Shown: in pieces, positions 15,181 through 27,230 of the stretch
Layout: every line of letters starts with the position of its first letter
Numbering within the stretch: position 1 is the first letter of the stretch
Source: Azospirillum sp. OGB3
Lineage (GTDB): Bacteria > Pseudomonadota > Alphaproteobacteria > Azospirillales > Azospirillaceae
NCBI RefSeq assembly: GCF_014192915.1
Contig: NZ_JACHYN010000010.1
Location: 62,001-126,000, forward strand
Reading direction: 5' to 3'
Length of the DNA: 64,000 bases
The notes under the pieces: generated by a model
Seen by the model: only the letters and a program-made list of their open reading frames with translations
Told to the model about the DNA's origin: nothing
Database searches by the model: none
Translations under genes and position numbers: made by a program

Positions 15181-16122
15181 ATGGCCGTGAGCGTGGCGGA
15201 TCTGGGTGTTGAGCCACGATTCGGCTGGATGACGATGGCGGACGGGACCCGGCTGCGCACCGCCCATTGGACGGCCGCCGCCGCCACCCCGCGCGGCACC
15301 GCGCTGCTGCTGACCGGCCGCGCGGAGTTCATCGAGAAATACGCCGAGACGGCGGGGGAGATGCTCGCCCGCGGCTTCGAGGTCTTCGCCTTCGACTGGC
15401 GCAACCAGGGCCTGTCCGACCGGCCCCTGCCCAACCGGCAAATCCATCACCTGGACAGCTTCGACACGCTGGCCGGCGACCTGCACGAGGTGGTGGAGCG
15501 GCTGGTGAGGCCGCGGCAGCGCGGTCCGCTGCTGCTGGTCGCCCACAGCATGGGCGGGCTGGTCGCCCTGATGGCCCTGCTGCGCAACCCGGCCCTGTGC
15601 GACGCGGCGGTGCTGACGGCGCCGATGTTCGACATCTTCACCGGCCCGGTGCCGCGCCGCATGGCGGTCTGGCTGGCCGAACGCCTGTGCGCCCGCGGGC
15701 GGGCCGCCGAATACGCCTTCGGCCAGCACGATTACGACCCGGTGGAGGGGCTGTTCACCCCCGTCAACCCGATCACCTCCGACCCCCGCCGCTACGCCAC
15801 CTACCACGACGCCTTCCGCGACCGGCCCGAGCTGCGGGTGGGCGGGGTCAGCTTCGGCTGGGTGCGGGCGGCCCTGCGCGCCGCCGATCACATCCGCTTC
15901 ACCGCGCCGCTGGAGCGGGTGACGACGCCGATCCTGCTGCTGAGCGCCCCGGCCGACGCCGTCGTCCGCTCGGAATCGCACCGGCTGGCCGCCGCCCGGC
16001 TGGGCAACGCCGTGCTGAAGGAGCATCCCGAGGCCAAGCACGAGCTGCTGATGGAGCGCGACGACATCCGCGACCGGGTGTGGGCCGACGTCGACGCCTT
16101 CCTGGCGGCCCTCCATCTGTAA
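15181..16122 (+). CDS. Alpha/beta hydrolase, lysophospholipase-like
   Basis: A 313-residue soluble hydrolase. The nucleophile elbow AHSMGG lies about residue 121, the probable acid is in SAPADAVV, and the catalytic His is in EAKHELLME near the C-terminus. WRNQGLSDRP near residue 75 and the cap region with GQHDYDPVEG match the lysophospholipase/monoacylglycerol-lipase group. The ATG at 15181 follows AGGGAGAG; the longer frame would overlap the divergent rlpA-like gene. The last five coding bases and the stop lie in a 15-bp unit that is repeated three times. Confidence 0.9.
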   Translation: MAVSVADLGVEPRFGWMTMADGTRLRTAHWTAAAATPRGTALLLTGRAEFIEKYAETAGEMLARGFEVFAFDWRNQGLSDRPLPNRQIHHLDSFDTLAGDLHEVVERLVRPRQRGPLLLVAHSMGGLVALMALLRNPALCDAAVLTAPMFDIFTGPVPRRMAVWLAERLCARGRAAEYAFGQHDYDPVEGLFTPVNPITSDPRRYATYHDAFRDRPELRVGGVSFGWVRAALRAADHIRFTAPLERVTTPILLLSAPADAVVRSESHRLAAARLGNAVLKEHPEAKHELLMERDDIRDRVWADVDAFLAALHL

Positions 16123-16158
16123 GTCGGGCATCTGTAAGTCGGGCATCCGTAAGCCGGG
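16114..16158. repeat. Three tandem 15-bp units that include the stop codon
   Basis: CATCTGTAAGTCGGG is present twice exactly and a third time with two changes. The first unit holds the last two codons and the TAA stop of the hydrolase. Because the unit is five codons long, the stop recurs in frame twice more. Confidence 0.9.
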
Positions 16159-16243
16159 CTGTGCTAGGTCCTTGGTATGGGCGCCCGCGCGCCCACATGA
16201 GGGACGCTTTGCGACCGCTTTTCTGTTCAAGGGTCTGCCTTCC

Positions 16244-17257
16244 ATGTCCGATTTCTGGAAAGAGTCCGGTTTCCATCTGCTGACGCGCGACGCCGACGGT
16301 TGGCTGGCGGTCACGCCGGACTTTCTGCGCGCCTATCTGATGCGGCCGGAGATGCGCCCGCCCGAGGACGCCTGCGAGACCGAGCACACGCTGTTCGCCG
16401 GCCTGCTCGACGATCCCGCCCGCCCCGTTCCGCCGGGCATGGTGGAGGCGCTGGCCGACGCGGACGCGCGCGAGAACTGGGCGGTCTGGCTGGGCTTCCG
16501 CGACCGGCTGCTCGCCGCCGGCACGGTCGAGGGCTGCTACCTCCGCCTGTTCCGCGAGGGCGCGCGGGGCGTGCCGGGGCTGTTCATCGACCAGATGGCT
16601 CATGTGGTCCTGCGCAACCTGCTGGACGGCACGCCGTCGGGCCTGCGGGCGCGGGCGGGGGAGCTGTTCTTCCGGCCCCAGACCGTGTCGGTGGACGACG
16701 GGCGCGTCCGGCTGGCCGACAGCGAGACGGTGGAGATGCTGGCCGCGACCGGCGGCTTCGGCAGCCTGGGCCGGCTGGTGGTGGAGGCGGGGACCGCCCC
16801 GCGCTCCGTCGATCTCGACATCCTCGACGAGACCAACCACCCCCGCTACTGGGAGCGCGATTCGCGGCACGACACCGTGCTGGACGTGACCTTCGCCGCG
16901 GCCGGGCTGGATGCGCTGTGCCGCGTCCTGGAGGGCTGGGTGAAGCACTTCCTGGGGGTGGCGGTGTCGATCCATCCGGTGCAGCGGATCAGCGACGACC
17001 GCTGGGTCTGGCATGTCGGGCTGGACGGTGAGGCCACGGCGATCCTCAACGACCTCTACAACGGGGCCGAGGTGGGGGAGGAGCGGCTGGCCCGCATCCT
17101 GTCGCTGTTCCGGCTGGAGTTCGCCGACCCCGCGGCCATGCGCGCCGACATCGCCGGGCGGCCGGTCTATCTGGCCCTGGCGATGACCGCCGACCGCAAG
17201 CTGCGCCTCAAGCCGCAGAACCTGCTGGTCAACCTGCCTCTGGCGCAGATGAACTGA
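16244..17257 (+). CDS. DUF6352-like hypothetical protein
   Basis: A 337-residue cytoplasmic protein starting MSDFWKESGFHLL at an ATG at 16244. The frame extends to a TTG 24 codons earlier, which is less likely. There is no signal peptide or membrane segment. Conserved-looking stretches include DETNHPRYWERDSRHDTVLD, LFFRPQTVSV and the C-terminal KPQNLLVNLPLAQ. This resembles the uncharacterised DUF6352 group of alpha- and betaproteobacteria, a tentative family call from memory. No function can be given. It is followed by a bacteriohemerythrin gene on the same strand. Confidence 0.7.
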   Translation: MSDFWKESGFHLLTRDADGWLAVTPDFLRAYLMRPEMRPPEDACETEHTLFAGLLDDPARPVPPGMVEALADADARENWAVWLGFRDRLLAAGTVEGCYLRLFREGARGVPGLFIDQMAHVVLRNLLDGTPSGLRARAGELFFRPQTVSVDDGRVRLADSETVEMLAATGGFGSLGRLVVEAGTAPRSVDLDILDETNHPRYWERDSRHDTVLDVTFAAAGLDALCRVLEGWVKHFLGVAVSIHPVQRISDDRWVWHVGLDGEATAILNDLYNGAEVGEERLARILSLFRLEFADPAAMRADIAGRPVYLALAMTADRKLRLKPQNLLVNLPLAQMN

Positions 17258-17332
17258 CCGGCAATCCTATAACCATACTGTGCGTGTGACTATCTGTCGC
17301 CCCGGCCGTGGGTGGGCGGCGGCTTATAAGGA

Positions 17333-17353
17333 TGTTTCCTGAAGGGGGAAACA
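17333..17353 (+). promoter_or_regulatory. Inverted repeat covering the bacteriohemerythrin ribosome site
   Basis: TGTTTCC (17333-17339) pairs with GGAAACA (17347-17353), with the loop and second arm covering the GGGGGA ribosome site just before the ATG at 17356. A hairpin here could limit translation, or the palindrome could be a protein site. Confidence 0.4.
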
Positions 17354-17355
17354 TC

Positions 17356-17820
17356 ATGCAATTAAACACAACGCAGCCGAAGACGATGAAGCCGAATCTT
17401 GCCGATCCGCGTTGGGAAACGATGGCGTGGCAGGACGGCTTCGGCGTCGGGAACGCCGTGATCGACGCCGACCACAAGCGCCTGTTCGAGCTGTTCAACG
17501 AATTCGTCACCGCGGTGAACGAGTTCCGCGCCGACAGCGAGATCCAGGACGTGCTGAGGGACCTGCTCGACTACACCGACACCCATTTCGACCGGGAAGA
17601 GACGCTGATGCGCGAGCACGGCTATCCCGACTACGCCGCCCACAAGGCGCTGCACGACAGCTTCGTCCGCCAGCTGCACGACGTGAACAGCGCGCTGGAC
17701 GCGGGTGGGGAGAAGGGCGCCTTCGTGCTGGGCTTCCTCGCCAAATGGCTGTCGGGCCACATCCTGGGCGTGGACACCAAGCTGGGCGCCTACCTGCGCG
17801 AGCGCGGGGTGGAGGCGTAG
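17356..17820 (+). CDS. Bacteriohemerythrin
   Basis: A 154-residue single-domain hemerythrin, a non-heme di-iron O2-binding protein of the cytoplasm. The iron ligands are all present in the standard order: IDADHKRLFEL, THFDREETLM, HKALHDSF and SGHILGVDTKLG. Such proteins may store or deliver O2, or sense it, in microaerophiles. The ATG at 17356 is preferred to the upstream frame because GGGGGA stands just before it. A hairpin overlaps that site. Two more hemerythrin domains are encoded in this window (22865-23347 and the C-terminus of the chemoreceptor at 60876-63020). Confidence 0.93.
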   Translation: MQLNTTQPKTMKPNLADPRWETMAWQDGFGVGNAVIDADHKRLFELFNEFVTAVNEFRADSEIQDVLRDLLDYTDTHFDREETLMREHGYPDYAAHKALHDSFVRQLHDVNSALDAGGEKGAFVLGFLAKWLSGHILGVDTKLGAYLRERGVEA

Positions 17821-17830
17821 AGCCTGATAG

Positions 17831-17977
17831 CCCTCTCCCCTCTGGCTGAAAGCCAGCACTGCGGCGGCAGGCGGATGCCTCTGGCATCCGCTGAGAGCCG
17901 GTGAGGGGGGCGCGTGGCGATACGTCCGGCACAAGCGCAACCCCCTCACCCTAACCCTCTCCCCAGAGGGGAGAGGG
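17831..17977. repeat. Inverted-repeat intergenic element
   Basis: Outer arms ccctctcccctctgg (17831-17845) and ccagaggggagaggg (17963-17977) enclose further small palindromes, one of them ggcggatgcc/ggcatccgc. The right arm alone can fold as a 10-bp hairpin (17955-17977). It separates the convergent hemerythrin and PRC-barrel genes. Confidence 0.75.
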
Positions 17978-17995
17978 AATATGGGTGGCTGCGCT

Positions 17996-18508
17996 TTACT
18001 GCTTGTTCGGGTCGCCGCTGTGCTTCGGGCCGCGGTTCAGCGAGGTCATGCTGTCGCTGTACTGGAACTCCGGCATGTCGCGCACGCTCGCCTGGGTGAC
18101 GTCGCGCAGCGTGATCGGGCCGTTGCCCGGCAGCACGTCGGCCAGCGCGATGTCCGCCGCGATCTCCTTGCCGCCGATGCCGAGGAAGCCGCCGCTCTGG
18201 ATCACCAGGAGTTGCGCGTTGCCGTCCGGGCCGAGGATCACGTCGGACACCTTGCCGACCTTTTCGCCGTCGGCGCCGATCACCGTGCGGCTCATCAGAT
18301 GCTCGACGCTGGCGCCGCCCGTGGCGTTGCCCGTGGTGGCGTTGCCTGCGGAGCCGGCCGGGCGGGCGCTCTGCCCCTGGTCCATGATGACCGAATTCGG
18401 GGCCTGGGAACTCGGGGCCTGGGTGGAGCCGCCGGTGCCGGTCTGGGCCGCGGCGGCGCCGGTCATCAGCGCCAGGGCGGACAGGGTCGCGATCACCGTC
18501 TTGTGCAT
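17996..18508 (-). CDS. Exported PRC-barrel domain protein
   Basis: A 170-residue protein with a signal peptide (MHKTVIATLSALALMTGAAAA), a Ser/Gly/Asn-rich linker, and then a PRC-barrel domain: HLMSRTVIGADGEKVGKVSDVILGPDG and LLVIQSGGFLGIGGKEIA. PRC barrels are small beta-barrel adaptors; exported ones are common in Azospirillum and rhizobia and are linked loosely with stress. GAGGAGA precedes the ATG. The C-terminal tail (SLNRGPKHSGDPNKQ) is polar. Precise role unknown. Confidence 0.88.
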   Translation of the reverse strand: MHKTVIATLSALALMTGAAAAQTGTGGSTQAPSSQAPNSVIMDQGQSARPAGSAGNATTGNATGGASVEHLMSRTVIGADGEKVGKVSDVILGPDGNAQLLVIQSGGFLGIGGKEIAADIALADVLPGNGPITLRDVTQASVRDMPEFQYSDSMTSLNRGPKHSGDPNKQ

Positions 18509-18855
18509 GGAAGATCTCCTCGTTGCACGAAACCGACCCTTCCAACACCGGGAGGGCGGAAAAGGTCACGCGGGGCCGCCTGTGACATCCTGGGGCGACT
18601 CGGGGTGCTGTCGGGGAGCCCCGCCGTGGGGCTGGTCCAGCGGGCAAAAGTGGGGTTGCGGAGCGGGGGATCGGGAGAAGGGCGTACCGCCGATTCGCTC
18701 CCCGTGACTCCTGCGGTCGAAGGGTCCCGGCGACCCCGCGAACGTGGCGGATTCCTTACGGGAATCGGTCACCGGAGGCTTTCGGCGAGGGACTAGATGT
18801 GGGGGTGGGCGGATTTTTTCCGGGAACCCGCGGCGGCTTGGCCCGTTGACCTGAC
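18509..18855. other. Gap upstream of nrdJ with no gene seen
   Basis: This is the upstream part of the 530-bp divergent gap between the PRC-barrel gene and nrdJ. A minus-strand frame of 108 codons exists, but its product is Pro/Arg/Ser-rich without family features and has no ribosome site, so I do not call it. I see no cobalamin riboswitch. Confidence 0.5.
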
Positions 18856-18904
18856 GCGCCATATCTAGGAGGTAGGCCCGCGTCAAGCACACAATATCTT
18901 GGGT
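18856..18904 (+). promoter_or_regulatory. Pair of NrdR-like boxes upstream of nrdJ
   Basis: ACACAATATCTTGGGT (18889-18904) matches the known NrdR box ACACWATATATWGTGT at 14 of 16 positions. A weaker partner, GCGCCATATCTAGGAG (18856-18871), lies 33 bp upstream centre to centre, close to the three-helical-turn spacing of NrdR box pairs. A possible promoter TTGCTT-17-TAGGAT follows at 18911-18939. Confidence 0.6.
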
Positions 18905-19038
18905 CGGGTCTTGCTTGGTCCAAAGCTTGAGGCTAGGATGCGCACCAACATACAGGGTGTTGCGTTCGTCAGCCAGCGCGAGCTGCGCCGCACGGAGCGC
19001 GACACCTTTGTTCGCCAGCCAGAGGGAGCACGAGTCAC

Positions 19039-22752
<3,714 letters not shown>

Positions 22753-22784
22753 GGCCAGCCGGCTCCATCCCCGGCATGGCGTGG

Positions 22785-22816
22785 AAAAGGGGAGGTCCTC
22801 GGACCTCCCCTTTTTT
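22785..22816. terminator. Bidirectional terminator between nrdJ and a hemerythrin gene
   Basis: AAGGGGAGGTCC and GGACCTCCCCTT form a 12-bp stem with a two-base loop, followed by TTTTTT on the plus strand and a shorter run on the minus strand. It serves the convergent nrdJ and hemerythrin genes. Confidence 0.9.
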
Positions 22817-22864
22817 CATGCGGCCTTTTTGTGCGCGCTCCGGTGAGAGCGCGCTCCGGCGGGA

Positions 22865-23347
22865 TCAGACCGGGATGTTGGGGAAGACGCGGCCGGACAG
22901 CTGGACATCGGCCAGTTCCGCCGGGATGGCGTCGCGCTCCTTCAGCCAGCGGGCGAACTGGCGGTCCGCGGAATTGATGTGCAGCATCAGCCATTGCGGC
23001 AGGAAGGTCGCCAGATACTCGGCGATGTTCTCCTCCGGCACGTTGCCGGTGGTGAAGGCGTGCAGCTGCTCCCACGCCAGGGAATGCTGGACGAGATGGT
23101 CGGCCAGGAAGGGATAGCCGGCCTCCTCCATCACCTTCTGCTCGCTGGCGAAGTGAATCTCCGTATAGACCACCGCGTCGGCCAGCGTGCGATAGACCTC
23201 CTCGCGGGAGCGGCCTTCGGCGACGGCGACATGGAACGCCTGGACCAGCGCGATCCAATGCTTGTGCTGCTCGTCGATGTCCTCGACGCCCAACGCAAGA
23301 TCGTCGCTCCAGACGAGATCCTGAAAATTCTCGGTGGGCATGTCCAT
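22865..23347 (-). CDS. Hemerythrin domain protein
   Basis: A 160-residue cytoplasmic hemerythrin. Iron ligands are recognisable in VEDIDEQHKHWIAL, EIHFASEQKVMEEAGYP, HLVQHSLAWEQL and WLMLHINSADRQFARWL, so it should bind a di-iron centre and O2. It is only distantly similar to the bacteriohemerythrin at 17356. Two ATG codons, at 23347 and 23341, are possible starts and neither has a strong ribosome site. It converges with nrdJ at a shared terminator. A role in O2 buffering or sensing is inferred from the family. Confidence 0.9.
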   Translation of the reverse strand: MDMPTENFQDLVWSDDLALGVEDIDEQHKHWIALVQAFHVAVAEGRSREEVYRTLADAVVYTEIHFASEQKVMEEAGYPFLADHLVQHSLAWEQLHAFTTGNVPEENIAEYLATFLPQWLMLHINSADRQFARWLKERDAIPAELADVQLSGRVFPNIPV

Positions 23348-23547
23348 GATCGCGATGACTCGGCTTAAGGTGGTGGAAGCCTGGGCATCATAAACACGGT
23401 CGTATGTGCATCAATGGTTTGAATTGAGATAAATTGTCGCGGTTTCGGCCATGATCCGGAGCGCGCAGGCGAGGGGCTGCGTCCTTGCCGGAAGCCCGTT
23501 GCGGGTCAATATGCGGCCCAGTGACGACACAGCCGACGGGATGCGCC

Positions 23548-25182
23548 ATGCGCCGTGCCATGAACCGCCGCCTCCGCCTTTTGCCGCTGCTCGCCGCGCT
23601 GGCGCTGCCGCCCCTCCACGCCGCGACCGCCCAGGACGCGGCGCCCCAGAACGCCCCGGCCCGGACCGAACAGCGCCAGGAACAGCGCCAGGACGGGCCG
23701 AAACCGGCGGAGCGGGCCGGCGGCGGCTTCGACGCCCAGCGCAGCGAGACCAGGCATCAGCTGCCTTTGCCCTCCGGACCACTCGCCTACACGGCGGTGG
23801 CGGAGTTCCTGCCCCTGCGCGACGGTCCGCGCGAGGAAGCGGCGGCCCGTGTCTTCACCGTCACCTATACGCTGGATGGGGGTGCGCCGGATGGGGGCAC
23901 GCTGGACGGGGCGCCCCGCGGCCGGCGGCCGGTCGCCTTCGTGTTCAACGGCGGGCCGGGGGCCTCCTCGGCCTATCTGCACCTGGGCGCCCTGGGGCCG
24001 AAGGTGGTCGGCTTCAACGACGACGGGTCGCTGACCCGTCCGCCGGCCCCGCTGCTCGACAACCCGGACAGCTGGCTGGCCTTCACCGATCTGGTCTTCG
24101 TCGATCCGGTCGGCACCGGCTACAGCCGCGGCATCCGGCGTGACGGTGGCAAGGAGGAGGGCGCGCGGCGGGACGAGGACCCCGGCAAGCGCTTCTGGTC
24201 GGTCGACGCCGACAGCCGGGCCATGGCGGAGATCGTCCGGCTCTGGCTGACCCGCAACGGGCGCTGGGAGTCGCCGAAGTTCCTGGTGGGGGAAAGCTAT
24301 GGCGGGTTCCGCATCGCCAAGATGGCCAACCGGCTGATCGACGACACCGGCATCGCGGTCAACGGGCTGATCATGGTGTCGCCGGTGGTCGATTTCGCCA
24401 CCATCCGCGGCGGCGGCGGGCTTCTTGTGCCGGCGCTGCGGCTGCCCTCCTACGCCGCCTCCGCCGCCGCCAACGGTCTGGTCGCCGGGACCGCGGAGCA
24501 GGCGGCGGAGGCGGCCGAGCGCTACGCCCTCACCGGATACCTCACCGGGCTGGCCGGGCTGGACTACCGCCGGCCCGGCGCGGCGCAGGGCTTCTTCGCC
24601 GAGGTGGCGCGGACCACCGGCCTGCCGGAGGAGCTGGTCACCCGTTTCCGCGGCGAGATCCCCACCGACGTCTTCGCCCGCGAACTGCTGCGTGGGAAGG
24701 GGCGGGTGGCCAGCGTCTACGACGGCACCTTCACCGCCGCGGACCCCGACCCGTCGGCGGCGCGCCTTCCCTTCGATCCCTTCCTGAAGGGCACGGTGCC
24801 GACCTACACCACCGCCTTCGCCGCCTACGCCCACGAATGGCTGGGCGTGCGGACGGAGGTGCCGTTCGAGCTGCTCAGCGACCGGGTGAACCGGGGCTGG
24901 GAATGGCCGCGCTCCGGCCAGCCCAGCGCCGTGGACGATCTCCAGACGGCCCTGACCCTGCAGCCCGCGCTGCGGGTGCTGATCGCCCATGGGCGCACCG
25001 ACCTCATCACTCCCTACATGGCGTCGCGCTGGGTGGCCTCCCGCCTGGAGCTGCCGGAGGGGCAGGCCGACCGGGTGGCCGTGACGGTCCATGAGGGCGG
25101 GCACATGATGTACACGCGGGCGCCCGAGCGCGCGAAGCTCGCCGCCGACGCCCGGGCCCTGATCGAGGCCGCCCTGCGGTAG
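23548..25182 (+). CDS. Secreted S10-family serine carboxypeptidase-like protein
   Basis: A 544-residue exported alpha/beta hydrolase of the S10 type. A signal peptide (LRLLPLLAALALPPLHAATA) starts the protein and a Gln/Arg/Pro-rich linker follows. The oxyanion motif FNGGPGASS, nucleophile GESYGG, Asp in HGRTDLITPY and His in HEGGHMMY make a complete catalytic set. It should remove C-terminal amino acids from peptides in the periplasm. The ATG at 23548 is chosen because the signal peptide begins there. Small in-frame duplications (LDGGAPDGGTLDGAP) lie around residue 115. Confidence 0.9.
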   Translation: MRRAMNRRLRLLPLLAALALPPLHAATAQDAAPQNAPARTEQRQEQRQDGPKPAERAGGGFDAQRSETRHQLPLPSGPLAYTAVAEFLPLRDGPREEAAARVFTVTYTLDGGAPDGGTLDGAPRGRRPVAFVFNGGPGASSAYLHLGALGPKVVGFNDDGSLTRPPAPLLDNPDSWLAFTDLVFVDPVGTGYSRGIRRDGGKEEGARRDEDPGKRFWSVDADSRAMAEIVRLWLTRNGRWESPKFLVGESYGGFRIAKMANRLIDDTGIAVNGLIMVSPVVDFATIRGGGGLLVPALRLPSYAASAAANGLVAGTAEQAAEAAERYALTGYLTGLAGLDYRRPGAAQGFFAEVARTTGLPEELVTRFRGEIPTDVFARELLRGKGRVASVYDGTFTAADPDPSAARLPFDPFLKGTVPTYTTAFAAYAHEWLGVRTEVPFELLSDRVNRGWEWPRSGQPSAVDDLQTALTLQPALRVLIAHGRTDLITPYMASRWVASRLELPEGQADRVAVTVHEGGHMMYTRAPERAKLAADARALIEAALR

Positions 25183-25196
25183 GGAGCGCGGGTGTC

Positions 25197-25230
25197 CAAA
25201 GGAAAACAGGCGCCCCGGTGGGGGCGCCTG
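25197..25230 (-). terminator. Terminator of the flagellin gene
   Basis: Perfect 10-bp arms caggcgcccc (25207-25216) and ggggcgcctg (25221-25230) with a four-base loop, then TTTTCCTTT on the minus strand, lie just past the flagellin stop. Confidence 0.9.
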
Positions 25231-25279
25231 CTGCGCAATGCCTTGCCTCGGCCTGTGGTCGCCGGCTGGACCTTGCCGG

Positions 25280-27145
25280 TTAGAACAGACGCAGGATCGA
25301 CTGCTGCGACTGGTTGGCCAGCGAGAGGGCGATGGTGCCGAGCTGCTGACGGGTCTGCAGCATCAGCAGGCTCGCGCCTTCCTCGTTCTGGTCGGCCAGC
25401 GTCAGCTTGTTGGCGCCTTCGACCAGCACGTCGCTGAACTCCTTGGTGAAGGTTTCGCGGGTCGTGATGATGTTCAGGTTGGTCGACAGCGTCTGCGAGG
25501 CCGACCGCAGGGTCTGCTTCGCGTAGTCGATGCTGGCGACCGCCTTGTCGATGTCGGCGCGGTCGGTCCAGTCGTTCTGCGCGTAGTCCAGACGCAGGCC
25601 CTGGCCGCTGGTGCTCAGGTTCTGCGACTTCACCGTGATCGCGTTGGTGTTGCGCTCGTTGAGCTGCACCGTCAGATCGTTGGAGGTGTTGGCGTCGGTC
25701 ACCTGAACCGAGACCAGGTTGGCCGCCGAGTTGGCCGCCGCCGCCTGCTTGATGCTCTTCTGGTCGACGTTGAAGCGCACCGTGCCGGTGTCGAACGCGA
25801 AGGCGTTCTCGCCTTCCGACAGCTTGCCCTCGCCGCGCTTGGCCATGCCGTCGCGGGTCACCGTGGCGCCGCTCAGGTTGCTGACCTGGATCTGGATGTC
25901 GACCTTCTTCTCGATGGTCGAGATGCCGTTGCCGTTGTTGGAGGCCTGCTCCAGCAGCTTGCGGTCCACCACGAAGGACACGACGGTGCCCGACGCGAAG
26001 CTCTCGGAGATGCGCTTGGTCAGGGCGTTCTCGGCGGTGGCCTTGACCGTCATCTCGCGGGCGGCGTTGGTCGTCGTCGCGCCGGACAGCGTGATCGTGC
26101 CGGTCGTGCTGACCGTGACGGTCTGGACGTCCTTGCCGCTGAGGCGGCCGTTGGCGCCCAGCGCGCTGTTGATCGACGCCTTGAGCTGGTTGGCGATGTT
26201 GATGCGGGCGGTCTGGCCCGTCGCCACGTCGCCGGCGGTGGCGGTGTAGGTGAAGGTCTGGTCTTCGACGGTGATCGTGAAGCTGTCGCCCGCCTCGATC
26301 GTGCCGCCCATGGTCACCTGGGTGACCTGCGGCGTGCCCGTCTTGGCCGCCGTGGTCGTGTTGGCGGCCATGGTCTGGCTGTTGTCGAAGTAGGTGATCG
26401 TGCGGGATTCGTTGCCGTCCGTGATGATGAAGGACCGCTCGCGGCCCGACGCGCCGCGGACTTCGATCTGCACGTCGGAGAAGCTGCCGAGCGTGGTGGC
26501 CATCGTGCCGGACAGCTTCAGGCCGACCAGGCCGTGGGCCATTTCGGCGCTGTTGATCTCGCCGGCCGCGCCCTCGATGGAGCCGTCGCCCTTGATGCGC
26601 ACCGAGTAGGTGTCGGCCGACACCACGTTGGTGACGCGGGCGTTCTCGATGCCCTGGATGGTGTTGACGGCGCGGCGCGACTCGCTGGTGGAGTCCATGC
26701 GCAGCCCGTTGCCGGCCAGCAGGTTCTTGCCGGCATAGCCGCTGTCGCCGGCCAGCTTGTCGATCTGCTCCTTCAGCGCGTTGAACTGCGAGGCCAGCGT
26801 CTTGCGGGTGGCGACGGAGCCGGCGTCGGTGCCGAGCGCGGAATAGGCGGCGGTGGTCAGGCCGCGCGCCTGCTCGATCATGCTTTCGATCGCGGTCACG
26901 CCCTTGTCGGCGGCCTTGATGGTGCTGATCGACTGACCCATGGCGTCCTTCAACGACGACAGGTCGCCGGCGCGCTGGGTCAGGCTCTTCGCTGCGAAGA
27001 ACGAAGTCGGGCCGTCGAGCGCCGAGTTGATCTTGTTGCCGGTCGAGAGGATGTTCTGCTTGACACCGATCTTGTCGTTCACGCTCTGCAACTGCAGCAG
27101 ATTCGTGCGCATTGACGCGGTGAGAGTGACGTCGTTGATGGCCAT
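25280..27145 (-). CDS. Flagellin with a large variable central domain
   Basis: A 621-residue filament protein. The conserved N-terminal coiled-coil (MAINDVTLTASMRTNLLQLQ...KINSALDGPTSFFAAKSL) and C-terminal D0 helix (LLMLQTRQQLGTIALSLANQ...ILRLF) flank about 350 residues of Thr/Asn/Gly-rich beta structure. It has no cysteine, as usual for flagellins. At 621 residues it is well above the 270-500 typical of alphaproteobacteria. AGAAGGAGA precedes the ATG. A sigma-54-type promoter lies upstream and a terminator follows. It is monocistronic, with no export or hook genes nearby, so whether it is polar or lateral flagellin cannot be told. Confidence 0.95.
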   Translation of the reverse strand: MAINDVTLTASMRTNLLQLQSVNDKIGVKQNILSTGNKINSALDGPTSFFAAKSLTQRAGDLSSLKDAMGQSISTIKAADKGVTAIESMIEQARGLTTAAYSALGTDAGSVATRKTLASQFNALKEQIDKLAGDSGYAGKNLLAGNGLRMDSTSESRRAVNTIQGIENARVTNVVSADTYSVRIKGDGSIEGAAGEINSAEMAHGLVGLKLSGTMATTLGSFSDVQIEVRGASGRERSFIITDGNESRTITYFDNSQTMAANTTTAAKTGTPQVTQVTMGGTIEAGDSFTITVEDQTFTYTATAGDVATGQTARINIANQLKASINSALGANGRLSGKDVQTVTVSTTGTITLSGATTTNAAREMTVKATAENALTKRISESFASGTVVSFVVDRKLLEQASNNGNGISTIEKKVDIQIQVSNLSGATVTRDGMAKRGEGKLSEGENAFAFDTGTVRFNVDQKSIKQAAAANSAANLVSVQVTDANTSNDLTVQLNERNTNAITVKSQNLSTSGQGLRLDYAQNDWTDRADIDKAVASIDYAKQTLRSASQTLSTNLNIITTRETFTKEFSDVLVEGANKLTLADQNEEGASLLMLQTRQQLGTIALSLANQSQQSILRLF

Positions 27146-27230
27146 GGTTCCAAGTCTCCTTCTGAGGCTCGCCCCGCGGCTGGTGCTTGAAACCGAAGCG
27201 AGGCAACGTGCATTTGCGCGACCCTCCCCT

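Noticed and set aside
18566..18892. Possible 108-codon gene upstream of nrdJ
   Set aside because: Pro/Arg/Ser-rich product, no ribosome site, and it would overlap the NrdR-like box.
25238..27115. Plus-strand open frame of 625 codons opposite flagellin
   Set aside because: Low-complexity Gly/Val/Arg product, antisense to a clear flagellin gene.
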